Positions 16,968 through 25,741 of a stretch of DNA of 64,000 nucleotides are shown here, piece after piece. Source of the stretch: Streptomyces sp. NBC_00878 (GTDB lineage Bacteria > Actinomycetota > Actinomycetes > Streptomycetales > Streptomycetaceae); NCBI RefSeq assembly GCF_026341515.1, contig NZ_JAPEOK010000001.1, forward strand, positions 6,696,001-6,760,000, read 5' to 3'. The notes beneath the pieces were generated by a model. That model made no database searches. It saw only the letters and a program-made list of their open reading frames with translations, and had not been told where the DNA came from. The translations under genes were made by a program, and so were the position numbers. How positions within the stretch are numbered: the stretch's first letter is position 1; the number at the start of each line of letters is the position of its first letter.

Positions 16968-18350
16968 ATGACAGCCCCGAGCAGCAGCATCGCACCGCGC
17001 AAGGGGGGCCGCTGGATCGAGCAGTGGGACCCGGAGGACGAGACGTTCTGGAACGAGACGGGGGAGAAGGTTGCCCGGCGCAATCTCTTCTTCTCCGTTC
17101 TTTCCGAGCACATCGGGTTTTCGATCTGGACCCTGTGGTCCGTCATGGTGCTCTTCATGGGGCCCGAGTACGGGCTCACCCCGGCCGACAAGTTCTTCAT
17201 CATCTCGATGGCCACGCTGGTCGGCGCCATCGTCCGCGTGCCCTACACCTTCGCCGTCGCTCGCTTCGGTGGCCGGAACTGGACCATCGTCTCGGCGAGC
17301 ATGTTGCTCCTCCCGACGATCGCGGCCTTCATCGTGATGGAGCCGGGGACCTCCTTCGGGACCTTCCTCGTGTGCGCCATGCTCGCCGGTGTGGGAGGCG
17401 GGAACTTCGCCTCCTCCATGACCAACATCAACTCCTTCTTCCCCCTGAGGAAGAAGGGGTGGGCTCTTGGGCTGAATGCCGGGGGCGGCAACATCGGAGT
17501 GCCCGTCGTCCAGCTCGTCGGGCTCGCCGTCATCGGCGCCAGTGCCGGACCGCGCGTGCTGCTCGGCATCTACATTCCGCTGATCGTCATCGCCGCCGTG
17601 CTCGGCGCGATGTACATGGACAACATCACGTCCGTGAAGAACGACACCGGCGCCGCCAAGGAGGCCGTGAAGGACCCGCACACCTGGATCATGTCCTTCC
17701 TCTACATCGGGACGTTCGGGTCGTTCATCGGGTACAGCTTCGCCTTCGGGCTCGTGCTCCAGACGCAGTTCGGGCGTACGCCGCTGGAGTCGGCCTACGT
17801 CACCTTCATCGGGCCGCTGCTCGGCTCGCTGATCCGGCCCGTGGGCGGCTGGCTCGCCGACAAGTACGGCGGCGCGAAGATCACCCTGTGGAACTTCGTC
17901 GGCATGGGCGCCGCGACCGCCGTCATCGTGGTCGCCTCCATGGAGGAGTCGCTGGCCCTGTTCACCGCGGCGTTCATCGTGCTGTTCGTGCTGACCGGAG
18001 TCGGCAACGGGTCCACGTACAAGATGATCCCCGGTATCTTCCAGGCCAAGGCCGCCGCCATGGGGCTGACCGGCGAAGAGGCAGCGTCCTACGGGCGGCG
18101 GTTGTCCGGTGCCTCGATGGGGCTCATCGGGGCCGTGGGCGCGCTCGGTGGTCTCGGTATCAACCTCGCCTTCCGGCAGTCGTTCCTGAGCGTGGGGTCG
18201 GGCACCGGGGCCTTCGTCGCCTTCCTCGCCTTCTACGCGGTCTGCTTCGCGGTCACCTGGGCCGTATACCTTCGCCGCCCGGCCGCCGCCGGGTCCCCGG
18301 CAACCACCGCTTCCGAGGCGAAGTCGCAGCTCAGCTACGCGGAAGTGTGA
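16968..18350 (+). CDS. narK: NarK-family nitrate/nitrite transporter (MFS)
   Basis: 460 residues, twelve hydrophobic segments. The nitrate porter signatures are clear: GVGGGNFASSMTNINSFFP and WALGLNAGGGNIGVPVVQLV. ATG 16968 is preferred over an in-frame ATG at 16953, because GGAGG (16957-16961) lies just before the former. Transporters of this class take up nitrate or export nitrite. The gene is next to nnaR, a regulator of nitrate/nitrite assimilation, which supports a role in nitrogen supply. A perfect 12-bp terminator follows at 18376. Confidence 0.92.
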   Translation: MTAPSSSIAPRKGGRWIEQWDPEDETFWNETGEKVARRNLFFSVLSEHIGFSIWTLWSVMVLFMGPEYGLTPADKFFIISMATLVGAIVRVPYTFAVARFGGRNWTIVSASMLLLPTIAAFIVMEPGTSFGTFLVCAMLAGVGGGNFASSMTNINSFFPLRKKGWALGLNAGGGNIGVPVVQLVGLAVIGASAGPRVLLGIYIPLIVIAAVLGAMYMDNITSVKNDTGAAKEAVKDPHTWIMSFLYIGTFGSFIGYSFAFGLVLQTQFGRTPLESAYVTFIGPLLGSLIRPVGGWLADKYGGAKITLWNFVGMGAATAVIVVASMEESLALFTAAFIVLFVLTGVGNGSTYKMIPGIFQAKAAAMGLTGEEAASYGRRLSGASMGLIGAVGALGGLGINLAFRQSFLSVGSGTGAFVAFLAFYAVCFAVTWAVYLRRPAAAGSPATTASEAKSQLSYAEV

Positions 18351-18351
18351 C

Positions 18352-18367
18352 GTAACACGGATGACAT
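18352..18367 (+). promoter_or_regulatory. Candidate GlnR half-box upstream of nnaR
   Basis: GTAAC-N6-GACAT directly after the narK stop resembles the GlnR pattern gTnAC-N6-GaAAc: the first half is complete, the second matches three of five. nnaR is a reported GlnR target in S. coelicolor. The site lies upstream of the narK terminator, so its use for nnaR is uncertain. Confidence 0.3.
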
Positions 18368-18375
18368 CAACCGGA

Positions 18376-18409
18376 ACCGAGCCTGTCACGCACGATTGAC
18401 AGGCTCGGT
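18376..18409. terminator. 12-bp perfect hairpin terminator after narK
   Basis: ACCGAGCCTGTC at 18376-18387 pairs with GACAGGCTCGGT at 18398-18409 across a ten-base loop, 26 bases after the narK stop. Confidence 0.8.
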
Positions 18410-18587
18410 CATCCGCCATGATGCGGGCAAATAGGGCGTGCGGGACGCCCGCCCGGGAGCCCACCCCGCGAACGCGACAGCAGGAGCGTCCACCCCACCC
18501 ACGCACGCGACAGCGGGACGCTTCACGCGGGACGCCCCCACTCAGCGGGTGACGCAGGACGAACACCACTCCAGCGGGACGAGAGTC

Positions 18588-19853
18588 ATGTACGAAGAGC
18601 AGCGACCGGAGCAACGCATCGAGCAGCTACCCGAGCAAAGCCCTGCACAGCTACCCAAGCAGCTACCCGAGCAGCGACCCGTGAAGCGCCCCGAGCAGAG
18701 CGTTGAGCGGCGGCCCGAGCGGGCGGACCACGGTCCCCTCGCCGGGTTCACCGTCGGCGTGACCGCCGCCCGCCGTGCCGACGAACTCGGAGCCCTGCTC
18801 CAGCGGCGCGGCGCCGCCGTCCTGCACGCGCCCGCCCTGCGTATCGTGCCCCTCTCCGACGACAGCGAGCTGCTCGCGGCGACCAAGCAACTGCTCCACG
18901 AGGCCCCGGACATCGTGGTCGCCACCACCGCGATCGGGTTCCGTGGGTGGGTCGAGGCCGCCGACGGGTGGGGGCTGGGGGAGGACCTGCTCGACACGCT
19001 CCGCGGAGTCGAGCTGCTGGCCCGCGGACCCAAGGTCAAGGGCGCGATACGGGCCCAGGGGCTGACCGAGGAGTGGTCACCGTCCTCCGAGTCCATGGCC
19101 GAGGTGCTCGACCGGCTGCTGGAGGAGGGAGTCGAAGGGCGCCGGATCGCTGTCCAGTTGCACGGTGAACCGCTGCCCGGGTTCGTCGAGTCGCTGCGGG
19201 CCGCGGGCGCGGAGGTCGTCGGCGTCCCCGTGTACCGGTGGATGCCGCCGGAGGACATCGGGCCCGTCGACCGGCTGCTCGACGCCACGGTCACCCGCGG
19301 CGTGGACGCGCTGACCTTCACCAGCGCCCCGGCCGCCGCCTCGCTGCTGGGCCGCGCCGAGGAGCGCGGGCTGCTGCCCGAACTGCTCGCCGCCCTCAAC
19401 CACGACGTGCTGCCCGCCTGCGTCGGCCCGGTCACCGCGCTGCCGCTGCAGGCCCGGGGCATCGACACGGTCCAGCCGGAGCGCTTTAGGCTCGGCCCTC
19501 TCGTGCAGGTGCTGTGCCAGGAACTGCCGTCCCGGGCGCGGACGTTGCCGATCGCCGGTCACCGGGTGGAGATCCGGGGGCACGCCGTGCTGGTGGACGA
19601 CGCGCTGCGGCCCGTACCGCCCGCCGGGATGTCGCTGCTGCGCGCGTTGACCCGGCGGCCCGGCTGGGTGGTGGCCCGGGCCGAGCTGCTGCGGGCCCTG
19701 CCCGGCGCCGGCAAGGACGAACACGCCGTGGAGACCGCGATGGCCCGGCTGCGTACGGCACTGGGGACGCCCAAGCTCATCCAGACGGTAGTCAAGCGCG
19801 GCTACCGGCTGGCGCTCGACCCGGCCGCCGACTCCAAGTACGGCGACGTCTGA
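18588..19853 (+). CDS. nnaR: HemD-domain plus winged-helix regulator (NnaR-like)
   Basis: 421 residues from ATG 18588. A glutamine/proline/arginine-rich head (about 1-45) precedes a uroporphyrinogen-III synthase (HemD) fold at about 50-310 (GFTVGVTAARRADELGALLQ, DALTFTSAPAAASLLGRAEE). The end is an OmpR/PhoB-type winged helix at about 325-415 (GMSLLRALTRRPGWVVARAE, VETAMARLRTALG, VKRGYRLALDP). The DNA-binding end marks it as a regulator rather than a haem enzyme. NnaR of S. coelicolor has this architecture and co-activates nitrite/nitrate assimilation genes with GlnR. Its 3' end overlaps the convergent DUF1772 gene by 52 bases. Confidence 0.85.
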   Translation: MYEEQRPEQRIEQLPEQSPAQLPKQLPEQRPVKRPEQSVERRPERADHGPLAGFTVGVTAARRADELGALLQRRGAAVLHAPALRIVPLSDDSELLAATKQLLHEAPDIVVATTAIGFRGWVEAADGWGLGEDLLDTLRGVELLARGPKVKGAIRAQGLTEEWSPSSESMAEVLDRLLEEGVEGRRIAVQLHGEPLPGFVESLRAAGAEVVGVPVYRWMPPEDIGPVDRLLDATVTRGVDALTFTSAPAAASLLGRAEERGLLPELLAALNHDVLPACVGPVTALPLQARGIDTVQPERFRLGPLVQVLCQELPSRARTLPIAGHRVEIRGHAVLVDDALRPVPPAGMSLLRALTRRPGWVVARAELLRALPGAGKDEHAVETAMARLRTALGTPKLIQTVVKRGYRLALDPAADSKYGDV

Positions 19854-20383
19854 CGCCCGTCCCGCCCGTACCGGCCGTACAGCACGAGCGCCCACGCCAG
19901 GAAGCCCAGGGCCAGCGTGTGCAGTACGGCCCGTACGGCGTTCCAGGCCACCCACGGGTCCTCGAACTTCTCGCGCACGGCGGCCGGATCGGCCAGCGTG
20001 GCCGGATTACCGGCGTTCGCGACGTCCTCGTTCAGCGGGATGTTGAAGACGGCGGTCACCAAGAACGCGAGCGTGTACGCGACGAGCGCCGCGAACACCC
20101 ACGCCCGCACGCGTGGCGAGCCGCGCAGCTGCCAGGCCGAGACGGCCGTCAGCAGCAGCGCGCCGGCGAAGGTAAGGAAGAACATCGGGTTCTGGATGAC
20201 CTCGTTGATGTCCTGGATGACCTCGATGTAGCCGCGGTCGTCACCGCGGGCCAGCGCCGGCATCACGTTGTTCGCGTACGTGTAGAAGAGCCCGGCGATC
20301 AGACCCGTGGCGACCGTGGCCGCGACCAGTACACCCCCGGCGGCCGTCCGCCGCCCGTCGTTGCGCTCCGTGGTAGCTGTCAT
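19802..20383 (-). CDS. DUF1772-type membrane protein
   Basis: 193 residues with four hydrophobic segments (GGVLVAATVATGLIAGLFYT, FFLTFAGALLLTAVSAW, WVFAALVAYTLAFLVTAVFN, VLHTLALGFLAWALVLYG) and the NIPLNEDVANAG loop typical of DUF1772 proteins. This family includes anthrone-oxygenase-like proteins, but most members have no known role. The start is ATG 20383. Its last 17 codons overlap the end of nnaR on the opposite strand. Confidence 0.82.
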   Translation of the reverse strand: MTATTERNDGRRTAAGGVLVAATVATGLIAGLFYTYANNVMPALARGDDRGYIEVIQDINEVIQNPMFFLTFAGALLLTAVSAWQLRGSPRVRAWVFAALVAYTLAFLVTAVFNIPLNEDVANAGNPATLADPAAVREKFEDPWVAWNAVRAVLHTLALGFLAWALVLYGRYGRDGRQTSPYLESAAGSSASR

Positions 20384-20653
20384 ACCTATGAGTCAACCCG
20401 TCGGTCGCCGCGGACGACATGCTCCGGACGCGCGCCCGCATAAGCGGACGTCCAGCGCGTGGTGGTCGCGTGGCGGTCACGTGGCGGAGCGGCGGGTACG
20501 AGTCGGCGCGGGGGTTCCCGCCGCGCTCGGGGGAAGGCACTGTAGGGGGTACGGGCCACGCACGGCCCCCTCCTGTACCCCCCGCTCCCGCATCCCCCTC
20601 ACGATCCCTCTCCGACCCCCTTATGGCGGTAACCCCAAGGCGGTGACAGGCAC

Positions 20654-21259
20654 ATGGCACTGGGCACGGCCACAGCCACGGCCTCAGCCTCGTACGAGCT
20701 GCGGTTCGACTCCGGACGGATCTGTCTCGATCTCCTGGCCACCACGCACCCCGAGGAACGGCTCGACTCCGCGGAGCCGTTGCGGGCCTGGATCACCGGA
20801 TCCGGACTCGTCCCGGCGGGCACGCCACTCGCGGCGGCCGACGCCTCCTGGCTCGTCGGCTTTCGCGAACTGCGCGGCCACATAGGGCAGTTGGTGCGAG
20901 GGGAGCCCTCCAGGGATTCCCGTCCCTTCGGCATCGCGCTGGCCCGGGTCAATGAACTCGCCCGTACCGCACCGCCCGTGCCGCATGCGGTGTGGGACCC
21001 GGGCGGCTCGCTCGTACGCGCTCTGGAGGGCCCGCCCGCCTGTGCCGAGCTCCTCGCGTCCATCGCCCGTGACACAGTGGAACTCCTCACCGACTCGGCC
21101 GCTCGTGCGAGCATTCGCGAGTGTGAGGGAGACAACTGCCCCATCGTGTACCTGGATACGTCCAGAGGGCGTCGTCGCAGGTGGTGCTCCAGTGAAGTGT
21201 GCGGGAACCGCGAGCGGGTGGCGAGGCACCGGCGCAGAGCAGCCCTCGCGCGGGCTTAG
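20654..21259 (+). CDS. ABATE/CGNR zinc-finger protein
   Basis: 201 residues. The N-terminal ABATE-like domain (YELRFDSGRICLDLLATTHP) is followed by a CGNR zinc finger at about 155-195: CEGDNCPIVYLDTSRGRRRR, then WCSSEVCGNRERVARHRRR, with four cysteines and the basic, probably DNA-binding, CGNR helix. Such proteins are presumed stress-response regulators. The start at ATG 20654 has only a weak AAGGCGG 13 bases upstream. It stands alone before the sigma-factor operon. Confidence 0.88.
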   Translation: MALGTATATASASYELRFDSGRICLDLLATTHPEERLDSAEPLRAWITGSGLVPAGTPLAAADASWLVGFRELRGHIGQLVRGEPSRDSRPFGIALARVNELARTAPPVPHAVWDPGGSLVRALEGPPACAELLASIARDTVELLTDSAARASIRECEGDNCPIVYLDTSRGRRRRWCSSEVCGNRERVARHRRRAALARA

Positions 21260-21325
21260 AGTTCACTCGTGAAGGAGAGCCCCCCAACTTCCCCACACTC
21301 TCCTCACAAAGAATGCCCGTCACTT

Positions 21326-21353
21326 TGAACACAGCCGCGCCTGCGCCCGTAAT
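21326..21353 (+). promoter_or_regulatory. Candidate ECF-type promoter of the sigma operon
   Basis: TGAACA (21326-21331) and CGTAAT (21348-21353) are 16 bases apart and 49 bases before the sigma GTG. The TGAAC/CGTA pair resembles promoters of SigL-like ECF sigma factors, so the operon may be autoregulated. Confidence 0.45.
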
Positions 21354-21401
21354 CCGGGATGAGCGACCGACTGGGGGATCCCCCGGACACCGGAGGTAGG
21401 C

Positions 21402-21977
21402 GTGCGCAAGGATTCCGCCGTGGCCGATGAACGATCGCCGAGGGCCCGACATCGTATGTCCCAGCCCTCGGAGCCGGACGAGGAGCTGATGCGTGCGCTC
21501 TACCGTGAACACGCCGGACCCCTGCTCGCCTATGTGCTGCGGCTGGTCGCCGGGGACCGGCAGCGCGCGGAGGACGTCGTGCAGGAGACGCTCATCCGCG
21601 CCTGGAAGAACGCCGGGCAGCTCAACCGGGCTACCGGTTCGGTACGCCCCTGGCTGGTGACGGTCGCTCGGCGCATCGTCATCGACGGGCACCGCAGCCG
21701 GCAGGCCCGGCCGCAGGAGGTGGACCCGTCGCCGCTGGAGGTCATTCCCGCGGAGGACGAGATCGACAAGGCGTTGTGGCTGATGACACTCTCTGACGCG
21801 CTCGACGACCTGACCCCCGCCCACCGGGAGGTACTGGTCGAGACGTACTTCAAGGGGCGTACCGTAAACGAAGCCGCCGAAACCCTGGGGATACCCAGCG
21901 GCACGGTTCGCTCACGGGTGTTCTATGCCCTGCGTTCAATGAAACTCGCACTGGAGGAGCGGGGGGTGACGGCATGA
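21402..21977 (+). CDS. sigU: ECF RNA polymerase sigma factor (SigU/SigL-like)
   Basis: 191 residues from GTG 21402, with GGAGG nine bases upstream. Region 2 (LMRALYREHAGPLLAYVLRL, AEDVVQETLIRAWKN, RPWLVTVARRIVIDGHR) and region 4 (LTPAHREVLVETYFKGRTV, GIPSGTVRSRVFYALRSMKL) are intact. The gene overlaps the anti-sigma gene in an ATGA. The symbol is by family and position: S. coelicolor SCO2954 (SigU) sits in this neighbourhood between the CGNR gene and a helicase, paired with RsuA. Mycobacterial SigL is similar. Activity is expected to be released by inactivation of the membrane anti-sigma. Confidence 0.82.
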   Translation: MRKDSAVADERSPRARHRMSQPSEPDEELMRALYREHAGPLLAYVLRLVAGDRQRAEDVVQETLIRAWKNAGQLNRATGSVRPWLVTVARRIVIDGHRSRQARPQEVDPSPLEVIPAEDEIDKALWLMTLSDALDDLTPAHREVLVETYFKGRTVNEAAETLGIPSGTVRSRVFYALRSMKLALEERGVTA

Positions 21978-22789
21978 GCACATACGGGGGATACGGAACG
22001 GGTAGTCCTGGACCCATGCAAAGTTCGCAGGGGCAGGGCGATCTGCACGAGACAGTGGGTGCCTACGCACTCGGCATCCTCGACGACGCCGAGGCGACCG
22101 CCTTCGAGGCGCATCTGGCGACCTGCGAGTGGTGCGGGCAGCAGCTCGACGAACTCGCGGGCATGGAGCCGATGCTGGCCGCTCTGGCGGATCTGCCGGC
22201 GGCCCAGGGCACTCCGGCCATCGGTGAGTCGCTGGCCGCCCGCCCGAGCCCGCAGCTCGCGGACCGGCTGGTCGTCGAGGTCGCCCAGACCCGGGTCCGC
22301 GCCAAGAGGACCCGGCGCATGTTCTTCGGGCTCGCGGCCTCGCTGATCATCGGCGGCCCGATCGTCGCGATCGCGGCGACCGGCGGCGGCGACGAGGCCA
22401 CCAACCAACCGCTGGCCCAGTCGAGCAGTCCCGCCAAGGACGCGTTCACGCAGATGACCGAAAAGGTCGAGGCCACCGACGCGAGCACCAAGGTCACCGC
22501 CACGGTCGGCATCGAGAGCAAGGCCTGGGGCACCCACTCGGTCCTGGAGCTGAAGAACGTCAAGGGGCCCGAGAAGTGCTCCCTGATCGCCGTCGGCAAG
22601 AACGGCGAGCGGGAGACGGCGACCACCTGGGCCGTCCCGAAATGGGGCTACGGCATCAAGAACGCCACCACCGAACAGGCCAAGAGCCCGCTCTACGTAC
22701 ACGGCGGCGTCGCCATGAATCCCGAGGACATCGACCACTTCGAGGTCATGACCTTCGCCGGCAAGAAGCTGGTCGAGGTCGACGTGTAG
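21974..22789 (+). CDS. rsuA: Membrane anti-sigma factor with zinc-finger ZAS domain (RsuA-like)
   Basis: 271 residues from ATG 21974, overlapping the sigma stop. The N-terminal anti-sigma domain contains LHETVGAYALGILDDAEA and FEAHLATCEWC: His47, Cys51 and Cys54, with His25, form the zinc site of ZAS-family anti-sigma factors. One transmembrane helix (about 117-133, MFFGLAASLIIGGPIVAIAA) places the C-terminal 140 residues outside, in the RskA-like sensor position. It should hold the upstream sigma factor at the membrane until a surface signal triggers its loss. Confidence 0.88.
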   Translation: MSTYGGYGTGSPGPMQSSQGQGDLHETVGAYALGILDDAEATAFEAHLATCEWCGQQLDELAGMEPMLAALADLPAAQGTPAIGESLAARPSPQLADRLVVEVAQTRVRAKRTRRMFFGLAASLIIGGPIVAIAATGGGDEATNQPLAQSSSPAKDAFTQMTEKVEATDASTKVTATVGIESKAWGTHSVLELKNVKGPEKCSLIAVGKNGERETATTWAVPKWGYGIKNATTEQAKSPLYVHGGVAMNPEDIDHFEVMTFAGKKLVEVDV

Positions 22790-22871
22790 GCGATCAAGAG
22801 CGGAAACGTAGCCTGCCGGGCTCCCCTTCGCGTACGGTTGACGGCTGCGATGCACGTCAGAAGGGGGCCCG

Positions 22872-25337
22872 GTGGCGGCTCAGGTTCAGCAGGAAACGGC
22901 GTTCGATCCGGTGGGCGACTCCGTGCGCGACCAAGAGGTCGGAGTCGAACAGGAACACCTGGATCGGGTGTACCGGCGCCTTGAGGAAAAGATCCACGAG
23001 GCGGAGTTCCTGATGAACGACGCCGCCAAGCGCGGCCAGGTGGGTACGCCGGGAGCACTCGCGGAGCGTGACGCGCAGGTGTTCCGGGCGGGGGTCCACC
23101 TCAACCGCCTGAACAACGAGTTCGAGGACTTCCTCTTCGGACGGATCGACCTCCTCGCGGGCAAGGACGGCAAGAAGGGCCCGGACGGCGCGTACACGGC
23201 GGTGGAACCCGCCGAGGGCGCTGTACGGCCCGACAACACCGCCGACATCGCGGAGACCCTCCACATCGGCCGTATCGGCGTCCTCGACTCGGACTACGCG
23301 CCGCTGGTCATCGACTGGCGGGCCCCGGCGGCCGCCCCGTTCTACCGCTCCACCCCGGTCGACCCCGGCCGGGTCGTACGCCGCCGGGTCATCCGCTCCA
23401 AGGGCCGCAGGGTCCTCGGGGTCGAGGACGACCTGATGCGCCCGGAGCTGAAAGCTTCCCTCTCCGGCCGCGAACTGCCGGTGATCGGCGACGGCGCGCT
23501 GATGGCGGCGCTGGGCCAGGCCCGCAGCCACACCATGCGGGACATCGTCGCCTCCATCCAGGCCGAGCAGGACCTCGTCATCAGGGCGCCCGCCGCGTCC
23601 GTCACGTACGTCGAGGGCGGGCCCGGCACCGGCAAGACGGCGGTCGCCCTGCACCGGGCCGCCTACCTGCTCTACCAGGACCGCAGGCGGTACGCGGGCG
23701 GCATCCTGATCGTCTCGCCCACGCCCCTGCTGGTCGCGTACACCGAGGGCGTGCTGCCGTCCCTCGGCGAGGAGGGCCAGGTCGCCATCCGCGCGGTCGG
23801 CTCCCTGGTCGACGGCGCCGAGGCCACGCTGTACGACGCACCGGCGGTCGCCCGGGCCAAGGGCTCGTGCAGGATGCTGAAGGTGCTGCGGAAGGCGGCA
23901 CGGGGAGCCCTGGAAACGCCGGACGCGTCCGGGCGCACGCCCGCGCGAGGCCGCCAGAACGGACGGAACGGGCGGAACGCCCAGGACGAGCAGAACGGGC
24001 AGCTCGCGTTCGGCGACCCTGACGACGACTTCGCCGACTCGGACGACGAACCGCAGACTCCCTCCGGGACGCCCACCCGCCTCCGCGTCGTCGCCTTCGG
24101 GCGGCGCCTGGAGCTGGAGGCGCCCGAGCTGGACCGGATCCGCCAGAACGCGCTGTCCGGTACCGCCCCGGTGAACCTGCTGCGCCCGCGCGCCCGCAAG
24201 CTCCTGCTGGACGCCCTCTGGGCACGGTCCGGCGCCGGGACCCGGCACACCGACCCCGAGCTGGCGGCCGAGCTGCGCTCGTCGTTCGACGAGGACGTCA
24301 GCTCCGAGGACAGCTTCATCGCGTTCGTCGACGCCTGGTGGCCCGAGCTGACACCGCGTGCCGTCCTGGAGGCGATGGCCGACGAGAAACGGCTCGGCCG
24401 CTGGGCGCGCCGGATCCTCAACCCCGGTGAGGTGCGCCGGGTGGCCCGCTCCCTCAAGCGGGACGGCCTCTCCGTGCACGACGTGGCCATGCTCGACGAA
24501 CTCCAGGCGATCCTCGGCACCCCGGTCCGCCCCCGCAGGAAGCGCGATCTCGACCCGCTCGACCACCTGACGGGCCTGGAGGAGCTCATGCCCGTACGCG
24601 AGGAGACGCAGCGCGAGCGGGCCGAGCGCCTGGCCCAGGAGCGTACGGAGTACGCGCACGTCATCGTCGACGAGGCGCAGGACCTCACGCCCATGCAGTG
24701 GCGCATGATCGGCCGCCGCGGACGGCACGCCACGTGGACGGTGGTCGGCGACCCCGCCCAGTCCTCGTGGTCGGACCCGGACGAGGCCGCCGAGGCCCGC
24801 GACGAGGCCCTCGGCACCCGCCCGCGCCGCCGCTTCACCCTCACCGTGAACTACCGCAACCCGGCCGAGATCGCCGAGCTCGCCGCCAAGGTCCTGGCCC
24901 TGGCCATGCCCGGCTCCACCTCGCCGTCCGCGGTGCGCTCCACGGGAGTACGGCCGCGTTTCGTCGCGACGAACAACGGACACGGCGCGGTGGTGCGGGA
25001 CTCCCTGGCGAAGACCGTGCGGGAGGAGGCCGCGCGGCTGCTCGACCAGGTCGACGGCACGGTCGGCGTCGTGGTCGCCATGAACCGCCGTGCCGAGACC
25101 GCGCGGTGGCTCGCCGGGCTCGGCGACCGCGTGGTGGCGCTCGGCAGCCTGGAGGCGAAGGGCCTGGAGTACGACGCCACGGTGGTCGTCTCCCCGGCGG
25201 AGATCGCCGACGAGTCACCGGCCGGACTGCGCGTGCTGTACGTGGCGCTGACCAGGGCCACTCAGCAGCTCACCGTCGTCTCGGCCGACCGCGACGAACC
25301 GGACGCGAACGGGGTGCCGGACCTGCTGCGGGACTGA
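22872..25337 (+). CDS. HelD/UvrD-like superfamily 1 helicase
   Basis: 821 residues from GTG 22872 (AGAAGGGGGC upstream). Residues about 20-80 are a charged coiled coil (QEHLDRVYRRLEEKIHEAEF). A Walker A GGPGTGKT lies near 249, Walker B VIVDEAQDLTPMQW near 600, then VVGDPAQSSW and the C-terminal motif VLYVALTRATQQLTVV. The N-terminal coil with a split SF1 core is the HelD arrangement; HelD proteins enter RNA polymerase and recycle stalled complexes, and some (HelR) protect against rifamycins. A long acidic, variable insert (about 350-400) separates the motor halves. It follows the sigma/anti-sigma genes but has its own 82-base leader. Confidence 0.88.
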   Translation: MAAQVQQETAFDPVGDSVRDQEVGVEQEHLDRVYRRLEEKIHEAEFLMNDAAKRGQVGTPGALAERDAQVFRAGVHLNRLNNEFEDFLFGRIDLLAGKDGKKGPDGAYTAVEPAEGAVRPDNTADIAETLHIGRIGVLDSDYAPLVIDWRAPAAAPFYRSTPVDPGRVVRRRVIRSKGRRVLGVEDDLMRPELKASLSGRELPVIGDGALMAALGQARSHTMRDIVASIQAEQDLVIRAPAASVTYVEGGPGTGKTAVALHRAAYLLYQDRRRYAGGILIVSPTPLLVAYTEGVLPSLGEEGQVAIRAVGSLVDGAEATLYDAPAVARAKGSCRMLKVLRKAARGALETPDASGRTPARGRQNGRNGRNAQDEQNGQLAFGDPDDDFADSDDEPQTPSGTPTRLRVVAFGRRLELEAPELDRIRQNALSGTAPVNLLRPRARKLLLDALWARSGAGTRHTDPELAAELRSSFDEDVSSEDSFIAFVDAWWPELTPRAVLEAMADEKRLGRWARRILNPGEVRRVARSLKRDGLSVHDVAMLDELQAILGTPVRPRRKRDLDPLDHLTGLEELMPVREETQRERAERLAQERTEYAHVIVDEAQDLTPMQWRMIGRRGRHATWTVVGDPAQSSWSDPDEAAEARDEALGTRPRRRFTLTVNYRNPAEIAELAAKVLALAMPGSTSPSAVRSTGVRPRFVATNNGHGAVVRDSLAKTVREEAARLLDQVDGTVGVVVAMNRRAETARWLAGLGDRVVALGSLEAKGLEYDATVVVSPAEIADESPAGLRVLYVALTRATQQLTVVSADRDEPDANGVPDLLRD

Positions 25338-25394
25338 CCGGGACCACGGCCCGCGCCCCGACGGGACCGTCCGGCGGAACCTTCTCTGTGAACC

Positions 25395-25613
25395 TCCGGT
25401 ACGGGAATTGCCTTACGGGGATCGTTTGTTACGGTTGGTGTGGCACCGGCCCGATCCAAGCCCCCGGGCCCAACCTTCGTCGCTACGAGCGACCACTTGC
25501 CGCGAGGCGAGCATGGCGGGTCGGTGTCATTGAACGTGTAGTGAACGTGTTCCGTTCGACGTGTCGTGAGCGGACGAGAGGCCCCTGTCACCCAGTGACA
25601 GGGGCCTCTCTTT
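25395..25613 (+). ncRNA. Candidate small RNA or orphan transcript ending in a strong terminator
   Basis: The 404 bases between the helicase and malic enzyme genes have no supported ORF. They contain a near-perfect Rho-independent terminator (25576-25613) 239 bases after the helicase stop. That distance is large for a helicase terminator, so a separate short transcript could start within 25395-25560. The AT-richer stretch around 25420-25445 (TTTGTTACGG) might hold its promoter. This is an inference from layout only. Confidence 0.25.
25576..25613 (+). terminator. 16-bp perfect intrinsic terminator
   Basis: GAGAGGCCCCTGTCAC at 25576-25591 pairs perfectly with GTGACAGGGGCCTCTC at 25595-25610 over a three-base loop, followed by TTT. 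Confidence 0.85.
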
Positions 25614-25741
25614 GATTGAGAACAAAACGTTCGCAATCCAGGGCGGCTACCACGTACTCCGCGGTAGGTGCGACCATCGGACCGGCGAACCCGCGAACCA
25701 GCAGCGCTCGCAGCACCCGGTGAAAGCAGAGGAAGTCGGCC

